This document shows, piece by piece, positions 41,190-50,100 of a DNA stretch of 64,000 bases. The notes under the pieces were generated by a model that saw nothing but the letters and a program-made list of their open reading frames with translations, was not told where the DNA came from and made no database searches. The position numbers were made by a program, and so were the translations under genes. Source of the DNA: Nocardia goodfellowii (GTDB lineage: Bacteria; Actinomycetota; Actinomycetes; Mycobacteriales; Mycobacteriaceae); the NCBI RefSeq assembly GCF_017875645.1, contig NZ_JAGGMR010000001.1, positions 1,550,001 to 1,614,000 of the forward strand, in the 5' to 3' direction. Numbering within the stretch: position 1 is the stretch's first letter; each line of letters begins with the position of its first letter.

Positions 41190-41750
41190 TCAGGCCACGG
41201 CCTCCAGAAGCACGCCGCGCGCGGTGACGTCCCCTGCCTGCCACGGGGCCGTGACATAACCGAGGGCAGCAGCCGGGCGCTGATCCCGCGGGGTGCGGTT
41301 GACCCGCACGGTGAGCGGGCGGTCGGGCGCGGTCGCCACTTCGACGGTCGGGTCGATGGCGTCGCTCGCGTTCTGCGCCTGCGCTTGCGCCTTTCCGGTG
41401 AGCAGCGCCGCCGCCTGCTCCAGCAGCACCTCATCGGCCGCACCGTCGTAGATCCAGCGTGTGCCCAGCACACCGTGTTCCGAGGTGCCGATCAAAGCGG
41501 CCTCCGCTCCCGCGACCGGCTCGCCCCGGTAGGTCATCGGTACGTGGTACGCCGCGACCGGGTCCGCCGTCTCGTCGATCACGATCATGAACTCGATACC
41601 GACCTCGCCCGCGGGATCATCGAGGCGGAACCCGCCGGCTTTCCGCAGCACCGGTGCGCCGGCACCGTGATACCACCGCTGCTGCGGCAGCCAGTGCGCC
41701 AGCAGTTCCAGCTTGGTCGGTTCCATCGTGGTGTTGTGTACGACAGCCAT
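41190..41750 (-). CDS. Stand-alone maltokinase N-terminal cap-like protein
   Basis: A 186-residue protein that resembles only the N-terminal cap of maltokinase/Pep2 (Mak_N_cap), with LLAHWLPQQRWYHGAGAPVLRKAGGFRLDDPAGEVGIEFMIV and YHVPMTYRGEPVAGAEAALIGTSEHGVLGTRWIYDGAADEVLLEQAAALLTG. The kinase domain is absent, and downstream sequence encodes an unrelated protein. ATG 41750 is supported by MAVVHNTTMEPTKLE; an internal ATG (residue 9) also fits. Such orphan caps occur in Actinobacteria, function unknown; they may bind a glycan or modulate a kinase in trans. Confidence 0.78.
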   Translation of the reverse strand: MAVVHNTTMEPTKLELLAHWLPQQRWYHGAGAPVLRKAGGFRLDDPAGEVGIEFMIVIDETADPVAAYHVPMTYRGEPVAGAEAALIGTSEHGVLGTRWIYDGAADEVLLEQAAALLTGKAQAQAQNASDAIDPTVEVATAPDRPLTVRVNRTPRDQRPAAALGYVTAPWQAGDVTARGVLLEAVA

Positions 41751-41849
41751 GCCCTGACCCTAGGCACTCCCGCGCCGGTCGGCCGCCCGAAGCGACCGCA
41801 CGGTGGGCCGGAGTTTCGGGGTTGCGGCGGTGAGGTGCGACGATGGGGT

Positions 41850-43100
41850 GTGCCTGCCGTTCGTCGTCTACCCGTGGTCGCGGATTTGACGTTGGTGACA
41901 GCCGGGGCGATGACGGCGAATGTCGCGGGCTATCTGTTGCAGGTGCTGGCCAGCCGCTGGCTGGGAGTGTCCGGGTTCAGCGAGTTCGCGAGCCTGCTGG
42001 CGGTGCAACTCCTGTGCGCGGTCCCGGCGCTGGCGTTGCAGAACGTGGTCGCCCGGGAACTGGTGCGCGGTGCGAGTGTGCCCGCCCTGCGGCGGTTGCA
42101 GTGGCGGTGTGCGGTGATCGTGGCGGTGCTCGCGGCATTGCTGGTGCCGCTGGTGACGGTCGCGCTGGAGGTGAATGTACTCGCCTGTGCCGCCGCTCTC
42201 GGCGCCGCGCCCGCCTTGGTGCTGCTGTCCGGTGAGCAGGGAATTCTCCAGGGCAGCAATAGATTCCGGCAACTCGCCCAGGTCCTCGGATTCGCCGGGA
42301 TCGCCCGCGTCGCCCCCGCGCTGGCGGCGCTGATCCTCGGCGGCGGCACCGCTGCCGCCCTGTGCGCCGCCGCCCTCGGCTTGACGGCAGCGGCGGGATT
42401 CGCGCGCTACGTCGCCGGCAGCCGAGCACCCATGGTCGACGTGACCGCACGGCCGTTGCCCCTTGGATCGGCGGAGCCGCCGCAAGAAGGGGCAGCGCCA
42501 ACCCCCCGCGTAGGCGTTCTCCCGGTGCTGCGGGCCGCGCAGGTGCAGGCGGCACTGATGGCTCTGTCGTCGGCCGACCTGATCGTGGTGCGGATGGTTC
42601 TCGGCGATACCGACGACGCCAGCCGATACGCGCTCGGTACCGTCGCCGCGAAGATCGCGTTCTGGTTGCCGCAAGCGGTGGGTGTGGTTCTCTATCCCCG
42701 GATGGCGCAGCCGACGCATTCGGCGCGCGCCATCCGGGACGCGCTGGCGGTGCTTTCCGGGATCGGTATCGTCGCCGTCCTCGGTGCGGCGGTCGCGGCT
42801 CCGCTGGCTCCGCTGTTCGCGGGTGCGGACTATGCCCCGATTCAGGGCCTGCTGTGGTTGTTCGCGCTGCACGGCGCGATCCTGGCGGTATTGCAAGGGG
42901 CGGTGCTGTCGGCGATCGCTGTGGATCGCACCGCGCTGGCGGCGCTGGCGTGGATCGGCCTGGCGGTCGAGGTCACCCTGGCGCTGGTTTTCGCGCATTC
43001 GGTGCCGTCGCTGATCACCATTTGCGTGTGCGTCGCGGCCGCCACCACGACGCTGGTCGCCGCGACGGTCCTGCGTACCGCGGACACCCCGGCGGGTTGA
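41850..43100 (+). CDS. Polysaccharide/lipid flippase-like membrane protein (MATE/Wzx superfamily)
   Basis: A 416-residue protein with about 12 hydrophobic helices starting LTLVTAGAMTANVAGYLLQVLASRWLGVSGFSEFASLLAVQLL, typical of Wzx-like oligosaccharide flippases. The second half starts LPVLRAAQVQAALMALSSADLIVVRMVLGDTDDASRYALGTVAAKIAFWLPQAVGVVLYPRM. GTG 41850 (VPAVRRLPVVADL) is the probable start. It diverges from the maltokinase-cap gene. It may export a lipid-linked surface glycan; no cognate polymerase is in the window. Confidence 0.78.
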   Translation: MPAVRRLPVVADLTLVTAGAMTANVAGYLLQVLASRWLGVSGFSEFASLLAVQLLCAVPALALQNVVARELVRGASVPALRRLQWRCAVIVAVLAALLVPLVTVALEVNVLACAAALGAAPALVLLSGEQGILQGSNRFRQLAQVLGFAGIARVAPALAALILGGGTAAALCAAALGLTAAAGFARYVAGSRAPMVDVTARPLPLGSAEPPQEGAAPTPRVGVLPVLRAAQVQAALMALSSADLIVVRMVLGDTDDASRYALGTVAAKIAFWLPQAVGVVLYPRMAQPTHSARAIRDALAVLSGIGIVAVLGAAVAAPLAPLFAGADYAPIQGLLWLFALHGAILAVLQGAVLSAIAVDRTALAALAWIGLAVEVTLALVFAHSVPSLITICVCVAAATTTLVAATVLRTADTPAG

Positions 43101-43147
43101 GCGCGCGGCGCCACTGTGTTTGCGCCGCAGACCTTTACGATCCTCGG

Positions 43148-43501
43148 ATGATCACCGCTGTGCACACCCTCGTCTACGCGGACGATCCCGATGCCGCCCG
43201 CGCCTTCTTCCGTGACGTACTGCGCTGGCCGCATGTGGATGCCCACGACGGCTGGCTGATTTTCAAGACCGGTCCGAGCGAACTAGGGGTGCATCCGGCC
43301 GAAATGGACGCGACGCACCACGAGATCTCGCTGCTCTGCGACGACATCGCGGCCACGGTGGACGAACTCGCCGAGCGCGGAGCGAAATTCGACGGCGGGG
43401 TGGTGGATCGCGGTTTCGGGTTGTGCGTCACGATGCGCATTCCGGGTTCAGGATCGATGCTGCTGTATCAGCCCCGGCATCCGGTGGCCTACCCGAAATA
43501 G
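43148..43501 (+). CDS. VOC/glyoxalase-superfamily protein
   Basis: A 117-residue single vicinal-oxygen-chelate module: MITAVHTLVYADDPDAARAFFRDVLRWPHVDAHDGWLIFKTGPSELGVHP at the N terminus and HHEISLLCDDIAATVDELAERGAKFDGGVVDRGFGLCVTMRIPGSGSMLLYQPRHP at the C terminus. Metal ligands would come from His 6, His 49 or 57 and a C-terminal acid, and the last is unclear. Roles range from glyoxalase to antibiotic binding. ATG 43148 follows the flippase gene by 47 bp. Confidence 0.85.
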   Translation: MITAVHTLVYADDPDAARAFFRDVLRWPHVDAHDGWLIFKTGPSELGVHPAEMDATHHEISLLCDDIAATVDELAERGAKFDGGVVDRGFGLCVTMRIPGSGSMLLYQPRHPVAYPK

Positions 43502-43519
43502 TCGGCCCCGCAAGGTCGT

Positions 43520-44455
43520 TCAGATCAGTGCGGCCGCGGCTTCCGCACACCCCCAGGCCACGGTGACGCCCGCGCCACCGTGGCCGTAGTTGTGCACGAG
43601 CAACGCGCCGTCGAGCTGTTCCCGCTCGACGCGTACGACGGGCCGCGAAGGGCGCAGTCCCACACGGTGTTCCAGGATCCGGGCGTCGGCGAGAGCGGGC
43701 TGGATGCGGGCGCAACGGGCGACGATGGCGCGTGCCGTGGCCGGATTCGGGATCAGATCCCAGGAGCCGGGTTGTGCGGTGCCACCCAGGATCACATAGC
43801 CCGGGCGCGGCAGCAGATAGGTCAGATCGGCCCCGGCGGCGGCGAACCATTCGGTGAGCCCGGGGTTTTCGACCACCACGATCTGCCCGCGCACGGGCCG
43901 TACCGAGGTGTCCGGCACCAGGGTGCGCGCGCCGAGGCCGGTGCAGTTCACGATCACCGGGGCCGCCCGGGTCGCGGCTCCGAAGCCGGCGACCGCGCGC
44001 TCCTCGAGCACGCCGCCCGCCGCCGCCAGTCGCCGCGTCAGGTAGTCCAGGTGCACCCGCATATCCAGCAGCGGGACGGTCGCCCGCAGCCCCTGGGTGA
44101 ATCCCTCGGGGAGTTCGGCGGCGGTCGCCTCCCGCGCCCCGTCCAGTGCGCCGGTCCAGACCGGCATGAAGTCGAGCGGTGTATCGGCGTGCACGCCGGT
44201 GACCAGCCGAACGCCGGTGGCGGGCGCGTCGGCCAGCTTCTCGTACTCCCGTAGCGACCGGACCGCCCACGGGCCCACCAACTCGGCCGGTTCGACGTGA
44301 TACGGCCAGATCAGCGCACCCGCCACCGCCGAAGTGGTCCAGGGGGCAAGCTCTTTCGCCCACACCCGCACCCGAGCACCCCGCTCGGCGAGGACGATCG
44401 CGGTGGTCAGTCCGGCGACCCCACCACCCAGCACCACCACATCCGCGTCGCTCAT
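43520..44455 (-). CDS. D-amino-acid oxidase-like FAD enzyme
   Basis: A 311-residue FAD-dependent oxidoreductase of the DAO family. The dinucleotide motif is VVVLGGGVAGLTTAIVLAERGARVRVWA; TSAVAGALIWPYHVEP follows, then NCTGLGARTLVPDTSVRPVRGQIVVV and the C-terminal LRPSRPVVRVEREQ and VHNYGHGGAGVTVAWGCA, which hold the substrate Arg and FAD-binding Gly-rich loop. It most likely oxidises D-amino acids to keto acids, ammonia and peroxide. It is convergent with the VOC gene, and the length is about 10 residues under typical DAO. Confidence 0.93.
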   Translation of the reverse strand: MSDADVVVLGGGVAGLTTAIVLAERGARVRVWAKELAPWTTSAVAGALIWPYHVEPAELVGPWAVRSLREYEKLADAPATGVRLVTGVHADTPLDFMPVWTGALDGAREATAAELPEGFTQGLRATVPLLDMRVHLDYLTRRLAAAGGVLEERAVAGFGAATRAAPVIVNCTGLGARTLVPDTSVRPVRGQIVVVENPGLTEWFAAAGADLTYLLPRPGYVILGGTAQPGSWDLIPNPATARAIVARCARIQPALADARILEHRVGLRPSRPVVRVEREQLDGALLVHNYGHGGAGVTVAWGCAEAAAALI

Positions 44456-44500
44456 ACCGGCACATTAATCCGGTGCCGCGTCGCTTAGAAGCATTGTGCG

Positions 44501-44544
44501 CAAAAAGAATTCGGCCCCCCGGTGCACACCGGGGGGCCGAATTC
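44501..44544 (-). terminator. Strong intrinsic terminator after the DUF3068 gene
   Basis: An 18-bp perfect stem (44507-44524 with 44527-44544) around CA, followed leftward by a TTTTT run (44502-44506). It lies 16 bp beyond the stop of the leftward DUF3068 gene. Confidence 0.9.
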
Positions 44545-44559
44545 GAGGTTCTGACGAGG

Positions 44560-45672
44560 TCAGAGTTTACGCGTGTCGATCACCTGGGTGGGTGAATCGT
44601 CGCCACGCACCGGGCCACCCGGCGCGAGGCGGTTGCCGCGACCGGCCGGTGCCGAGCCGCCGCGGATGCCGATGAGCACGCCGACGATCAGCAGGATGGC
44701 GCCGAGCACGCCGAACACGATCGGCAGGACCCGGCCGTAGAGGGCCAGCTTGTCGATGTTCTCCTTGGCGACCGAGATCTGCGACTCGATGGTGGGCTCG
44801 TCGAAGACGATGTTGCCCTTGAGCGCGGTCACCTCGGGCTTGTCGGCGGTGCGGGAGTAGTACAGGTGGATCTGCTCGCCACCCTTGATCACCGTGCCGG
44901 TCTCCGGCTCCACCCACAGGTCACGGGTGTTGGTGTAGTACCGGGTCATGGTGACCGGGCCGTCACCCTCGACGCCCCACTTGGCGGCGGGCAGTTCCAG
45001 CCGGTTGGTCGGCGCCTTGACGACGTCCCACATGCTGGTGGCCGGGATGGTCTGGGTGAAGTGGTAGACCTTCATGTTGTTGATCTCGGTCTCTTCGACG
45101 AAGTTGATGTCGAAGGTCTTCCGCGCGTTGAGATCGAAGTACGGGTAGGTCTTCTTCTCGGTGCCGAGCGGGAAGCGGTACTGCAGACCGACGTGCTGCA
45201 CCGGCTCCGCGACGCTCTTCATCTCCTTGTCGACCGTGACCGCGATGGAGCCGTTGGGCTCCTTGGCGACCGGCTCACCGGTCTTGCGGTCGATGGTGAC
45301 CCGGTCGACGGTCGCGGTGAGCAGGCCGGTGTCGCCCTGCTTGTCGATGCGACGCAGCGTCTGACCGGCCTGGACCGTCATCTCGGTGGCGTCGGACGGC
45401 TCCTCGACGGTGACGAAGCGCTGCGAGACCAGCGGCACGTTGCTGTCGACCTTGGCCGAACCCTCGGGCGCGGTGAGCGACTTGGAGTCGAGCACCAGGC
45501 TTTCGGATCCGGGGGCATTCTTGGCGATGGTCGTGATCTCGAGGTCGAGCGGAGTCTTCGCCAGTTTGCCGACGGTGTAAGCCGGGATCATCAGCGCTAA
45601 CACGATCATGAACGCGCCGAGACCCACGAGCAGGCAGGCCACCGTCCTTCTGGTTCCGGCACTCAGTGCCAT
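44560..45672 (-). CDS. DUF3068 membrane-anchored protein (Rv0227c orthologue)
   Basis: A 370-residue protein: N-terminal membrane helix (TVACLLVGLGAFMIVLALMIPAY), an extracytoplasmic beta-rich domain of about 270 residues with the DUF3068 signature (VQHVGLQYRFPLGTEKKTYPYFDLNARKTFDINFVEETEINNMKVYHFTQTIPA), a second helix (VLPIVFGVLGAILLIVGVLIGIRGG) and a short cytoplasmic tail. ATG 45672 has GAGGAG upstream. Homologues are described as porin PorA-associated or as membrane proteins tied to mycolic-acid envelopes; function is open. It diverges from the acyltransferase gene as Rv0227c does from Rv0228. Confidence 0.9.
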   Translation of the reverse strand: MALSAGTRRTVACLLVGLGAFMIVLALMIPAYTVGKLAKTPLDLEITTIAKNAPGSESLVLDSKSLTAPEGSAKVDSNVPLVSQRFVTVEEPSDATEMTVQAGQTLRRIDKQGDTGLLTATVDRVTIDRKTGEPVAKEPNGSIAVTVDKEMKSVAEPVQHVGLQYRFPLGTEKKTYPYFDLNARKTFDINFVEETEINNMKVYHFTQTIPATSMWDVVKAPTNRLELPAAKWGVEGDGPVTMTRYYTNTRDLWVEPETGTVIKGGEQIHLYYSRTADKPEVTALKGNIVFDEPTIESQISVAKENIDKLALYGRVLPIVFGVLGAILLIVGVLIGIRGGSAPAGRGNRLAPGGPVRGDDSPTQVIDTRKL

Positions 45673-45875
45673 GCAAACACTCCTCGTCTTAGAACACACA
45701 GGTCGTTCCGCGTACTGCGGGCAGCCCGCGGCACTCGTGAGCCCCGACACTAACAGGGACGAGAGGTAACATGCCCTGCCGAGTCCGGTTTCCGACCAAA
45801 ATCGCGCTGAGTGTAGCGCGAAAAGTGAAACGACGGGTTCTCACCTGGGGAATCGATAGGGCAGACTGGAGCGCG

Positions 45876-47066
45876 ATGACCGCCACCACCCCTGTGTCCG
45901 CCACCACGACACCCACCGCAGTCCGATCGCGCGGGTTCGTCCCCGCACTCGAAGGCATGCGCGGCCTGGCGGCCCTCGGTGTGTTGGTCACGCACGTGGC
46001 ATTCCAAACCGGATCGTCCTCGATGCCGGTCCTCGGCCGGGTGTGGGAACGCTTCGACATGGCCGTCGCGGTGTTCTTCGCGCTCTCCGGATTCCTGCTG
46101 TGGCGTCCGCACGCGGCGGCCGCGCGCGGACTCGGCACCGCACCGACGGTCGGCTACTACTTCCGGCATCGCGCCGCTCGAATACTGCCCGCCTACTGGG
46201 CCGTGGTGGTCGCCGTGTTGTTGCTGCTGCCGAGTGCGGCCGATACCGCGGGCTGGCGAGTCTGGTTCTCCAATCTCGCGCTACTGCAGGTCTTCATTCC
46301 GCTGACCCTGACCGACGGCCTGACCCAGATGTGGAGCCTGTCGGTGGAGGTGGCCTTCTATCTGGTGCTGCCGCTGCTCGCGTTCAGCGTGGTGTGGCTG
46401 CGCGGCGCCGCGGCCCGGTGGCGGGTCCCGGTATTGGTAGCGCTCGCGGTGATCTGCCTGAGCTGGAACTTCATCCCGGTCCCGACACCGGACGCGATCC
46501 ATGCCGACAATTGGCTGCCCGCCTATCTGCCGTGGTTCGCGGCGGGCATGGTGCTGGCCGAACTGGTCGACATCCGGCGGACGGCGGGCCCGGCGCGCTG
46601 GGTGCGCGTCCTCGGCAACCAGCCGCTGATGTGGACGATCGCGCTGGCGGCCTTCCTGTTCTCCGCCACCGACCTCGGCGGTCCGGCCGGCCTGACCCGC
46701 GCCGAGCCCTGGCAGTACGCGGCGAAGATGGCGCTCGGCCTGATCATCGGGTTCACGTTGCTCGCGCCGCTCGTACTCGGCGACCGCCGCCACCGTTGGC
46801 TGGAATCCAGGCTCGCCGCCACCATCGGCCGCTGGTCCTACGGCATCTTCCTATGGCATCTCGCGGTGCTGTCCATTGTCTTTCCGGTTTTCGGCATCCT
46901 GCCGTTCCGCGGGGACTTCCTCTGGGTGCTGTGCTTGACCATCGCCCTCACCATCCCGGTCGCGGCGGCCAGCTACGCGTTGATCGAGGATCCCGCCCGC
47001 CGCTTCGCCCGCAGCCGCGACCGTGCGAAAGCCGCTGCGCGCGACGCGGACTCGCCGACCGCGTAG
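45876..47066 (+). CDS. Acyltransferase 3 family membrane protein (Rv0228 orthologue)
   Basis: A 396-residue OafA/acyltransferase-3 protein with about ten helices: FVPALEGMRGLAALGVLVTHVAFQT (contains the conserved H), VAVFFALSGFLLWRPH, YYFRHRAARILPAYWAVVVAVLLLL, MWSLSVEVAFYLVLPLLAF and YGIFLWHLAVLSIVF. These enzymes transfer acyl groups from the cytoplasm onto extracytoplasmic sugars or lipids. ATG 45876 is taken because the preceding in-frame residues are basic and atypical. It likely decorates an envelope glycolipid, together with the adjacent DUF3068 protein. Confidence 0.9.
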   Translation: MTATTPVSATTTPTAVRSRGFVPALEGMRGLAALGVLVTHVAFQTGSSSMPVLGRVWERFDMAVAVFFALSGFLLWRPHAAAARGLGTAPTVGYYFRHRAARILPAYWAVVVAVLLLLPSAADTAGWRVWFSNLALLQVFIPLTLTDGLTQMWSLSVEVAFYLVLPLLAFSVVWLRGAAARWRVPVLVALAVICLSWNFIPVPTPDAIHADNWLPAYLPWFAAGMVLAELVDIRRTAGPARWVRVLGNQPLMWTIALAAFLFSATDLGGPAGLTRAEPWQYAAKMALGLIIGFTLLAPLVLGDRRHRWLESRLAATIGRWSYGIFLWHLAVLSIVFPVFGILPFRGDFLWVLCLTIALTIPVAAASYALIEDPARRFARSRDRAKAAARDADSPTA

Positions 47067-47166
47067 TCCCGACCGCCGACGGTATGCCGATCAACGTAAC
47101 TGCCTGCGAGTAGGACGATTTCGCCTAGACCCGCAGTGCGCGATTCGCGGCACGGAAGCGGTGCCG

Positions 47167-50100
47167 CTACCGGTCGCGGGGCGCGAGAGCGGCGATGCCG
47201 ACAGCGATTACAGCGATCAGCGCGGGCAATTGGACCCAGAGCGATCCGCCCATGTAACCGCCCTGGGCGCGCCAAGGGCCGGTGGACAGCGCGGCGACGG
47301 AAATGGTCGTGCCGATTCCCGCCACTGCCGGAAGGTATTTCGTGGTGGCCTGCGGGGCGAACCGGGCGGCGGCGACACCGGCCGCGGTGAGGACAGCGCC
47401 GACCGGTCCGGCGATCACGGTCGCGACCGCGCCGAGGCCGACTGCGCCGAGCAGTCGATTTCCCCAAGTCGCGGCAGTGGTGGACGCAGCCTGCTCGGGA
47501 GCCGTCACCGCGGCGGGGCTGGTCCGTGATCGAAGTCCGAGCAGCGCGGAGAAGCGTCGACGTCGCGGAATCGCCAGCAGGGCAAGGGGAATCAGCAGCA
47601 GCAGACCGCCGAAGATGCCGAGTCGGTACCAGCGGTCGTCAGGGAAGGAGACGGTGACCTCGCCTGCGTTCGGGGGAAGTATCCAGCCCTGTTGCCAGCC
47701 GTTCACCACGATCGGGGTCAGCTCACGACCATCCGCGGTGGCCGCCCAGCCGACATTGGTGCTCAGCGGGAGGACGAGCAGTCGATCCTGGGTGGGGCGG
47801 GGGCTCGGCTCGAAATCGGTGCGAGACAGCCGAATCCGGTCGACGGAGAAAAGTTCGGTCGGCCCGACCTGAACGTCCGCGCGGCCGGTCGACAGGGGAA
47901 GTTCCCCGGAGGAAATCTCTAGCGCCGCGTCGTCGCAGACCCGAGCGGCCACCGGCGCGCCGGACAGCAACTCCGCCGCGGTCGCGGTGACCGAGGTGCG
48001 CACGAGCTGCCCGTCGATATTGATGGTCGGGCCGAGCGCGCACGGAATGGTGAGCTGCCGGTCGGCGGGTGCCGGAGCCGGATAGCCGGGGCCGAGCACT
48101 TCGACTTCGGCCAGGCCCGGCGGCTGCGTGATGGCGAAACCGAGCGCGGTCTTGTCCAGCACCGGCTGCCAGGACTGAATGGTGATCTCGATCCGGTCCG
48201 TCACCTGCGGGTGCAGCGAGATCCGCGACGCCGCGCCCGGTTCGGCGTCGGTGTTCAGTGCACGCACCTGCGGACCGTTGCCCAGGTTCACCGCGACCGA
48301 GGTGGGCGCGGCGGGCAGACCGCCGAGGGACGGGGTGAGATCCAGGCCGGTGACCAACGCCGGTTCGGGCAGTTCGATGGTGAGTGTCGGTTTCGGGCCG
48401 GTGAATTCGCGGATCGAGTCCTCCGGCGCGGTCCAGCTGGTGCGGACGTCACCGTCGGTCGCGGCGAACGCGGAACCGCGCAGATCGCCGACATCGGCCT
48501 GGCCGCGCGCGATCGGCCGGTTCGGGTCGGTGAGCAGCGCCGCCAACGCCGGGCCCTGCCGGGTGCGCACGGTCAGGTCCGGGGCGACGCGCATCGGTTC
48601 CGGAACCTGCAGTGTGCGTTCGAAAGTCCCCGGCTCCTCCGCCGCCAGCGCGAGCGCCTTGCTGCAGCGCACACGGTCGGGGGCGTCGAAACACGCACTG
48701 CGCCCGGGGAATTCCTGGCCCAGATCCCAGGCCAGCACGGGTGTGCCGGTGGCGAGGGGCGGCAGTACGGTCCGGTGCCGGATATCCACCGGCACCGGTG
48801 TCTCGCGGACGCTGTAATCGTCGAGTTCGAGCTCGCTGATGCCGAATTGCCCGCCGCCGGTGTCGTTCTCGGTGCGGATCGCGGTGATGGTGAGCCAGGT
48901 GGTGCGGCCGGCGGGCAGCGAGATCGACAGCGGGGCACCCGGTTCGGTGACGCGTGCGGACACGCTGCCGTTGTCGGTGCGCACCTCCACCCATTTCACC
49001 GGCGTGCCGATGGCGGCGGGGCTGGTGGTCAGGCTGAGCAGTCCGGCCGACTTGATCGGCGTCTCCAGATCGAGCCGAAGCCATTGCCCCACCGCGCTGT
49101 CGATGCCGCTGCTGATCCAGGAGGTGGCCGGATCGCCGTCCACCACGGCGGCGGTGGAGCTGCCCGGTGCGGCGCCACCGAGCTGGGTCGCGTCGGCGGC
49201 GGAGCTGGACGCGGTGATGGTCGCGCCGGACCATTCGCCGCGCACGAGTTCCGCGCCCGGCACCGGATAGTCGGGCACCAGGTTGTGCGTGCGACGTGGG
49301 TCGGTCGGCGCGCGCAACGCCGAGTTGTGGTTGTCGACCTTGCCGAAGTCGGTTTCCCGGTCCATCGGGCTGTCGGTGACGGTGAGCGGTCCGAGGGGCA
49401 GACCGGCGCGGGTCGCGTCGGCCGCGAGAAGGCTCGGCACGCCGGTGTTTCCGGACCGGCGCAGTCGCTCCAGTACTTCCGGGCCGCCCTGCACGGTCGG
49501 AACTTCGCCCAGTCCCACGGTGTAGGCGCCGGGGAACGAATTCGGCGCACCGGTTCCGCTGCGTACCCGAGTGGGCGTCCCCGGCGGGTCCACCTCCACC
49601 CGGTAGATCTCGATCGCCGGATACGCGGGCCGCAGATCGCCATCGGCCACCAGTCCGTCGGCGATCACGGAAATCTGGATGGGTGAACCGAATTCGGCCA
49701 CCTTGGTCAGGCCGGGCGAGCCTTCGATCGCCCGATGGGCCAGCAACGGCCGGGTCGACCGCGAGGTCTCGGGGTCGAGATCATTGCGCAGCACCAGGAC
49801 TCCGATGCCCTGATCGGCCAGCGTTGCCGCCAGCCCGGCCGAGGGCCGCCCGTCGGCGATCAGCCGCTGGACGGAGTCCATCGCGCGGATGGTCCCCGGC
49901 GGGTTCAGCGGGACCGAATCCCGGATGGCCCACGGCGTGCTCGCCAGCGCCTGCAACGGTTCGTCGCGGGTGAGACCCCACACCTGGCTGCCGAACGGCG
50001 CACCGGGCACCACCAGCGCGCGAGTGTCGGAAGCGTTGCGGGAGAGCCAGTCCGCGGTCTGCTGCCAGTAGGCGGGCACCTGGTCGTAGGCGCCGCGCGG

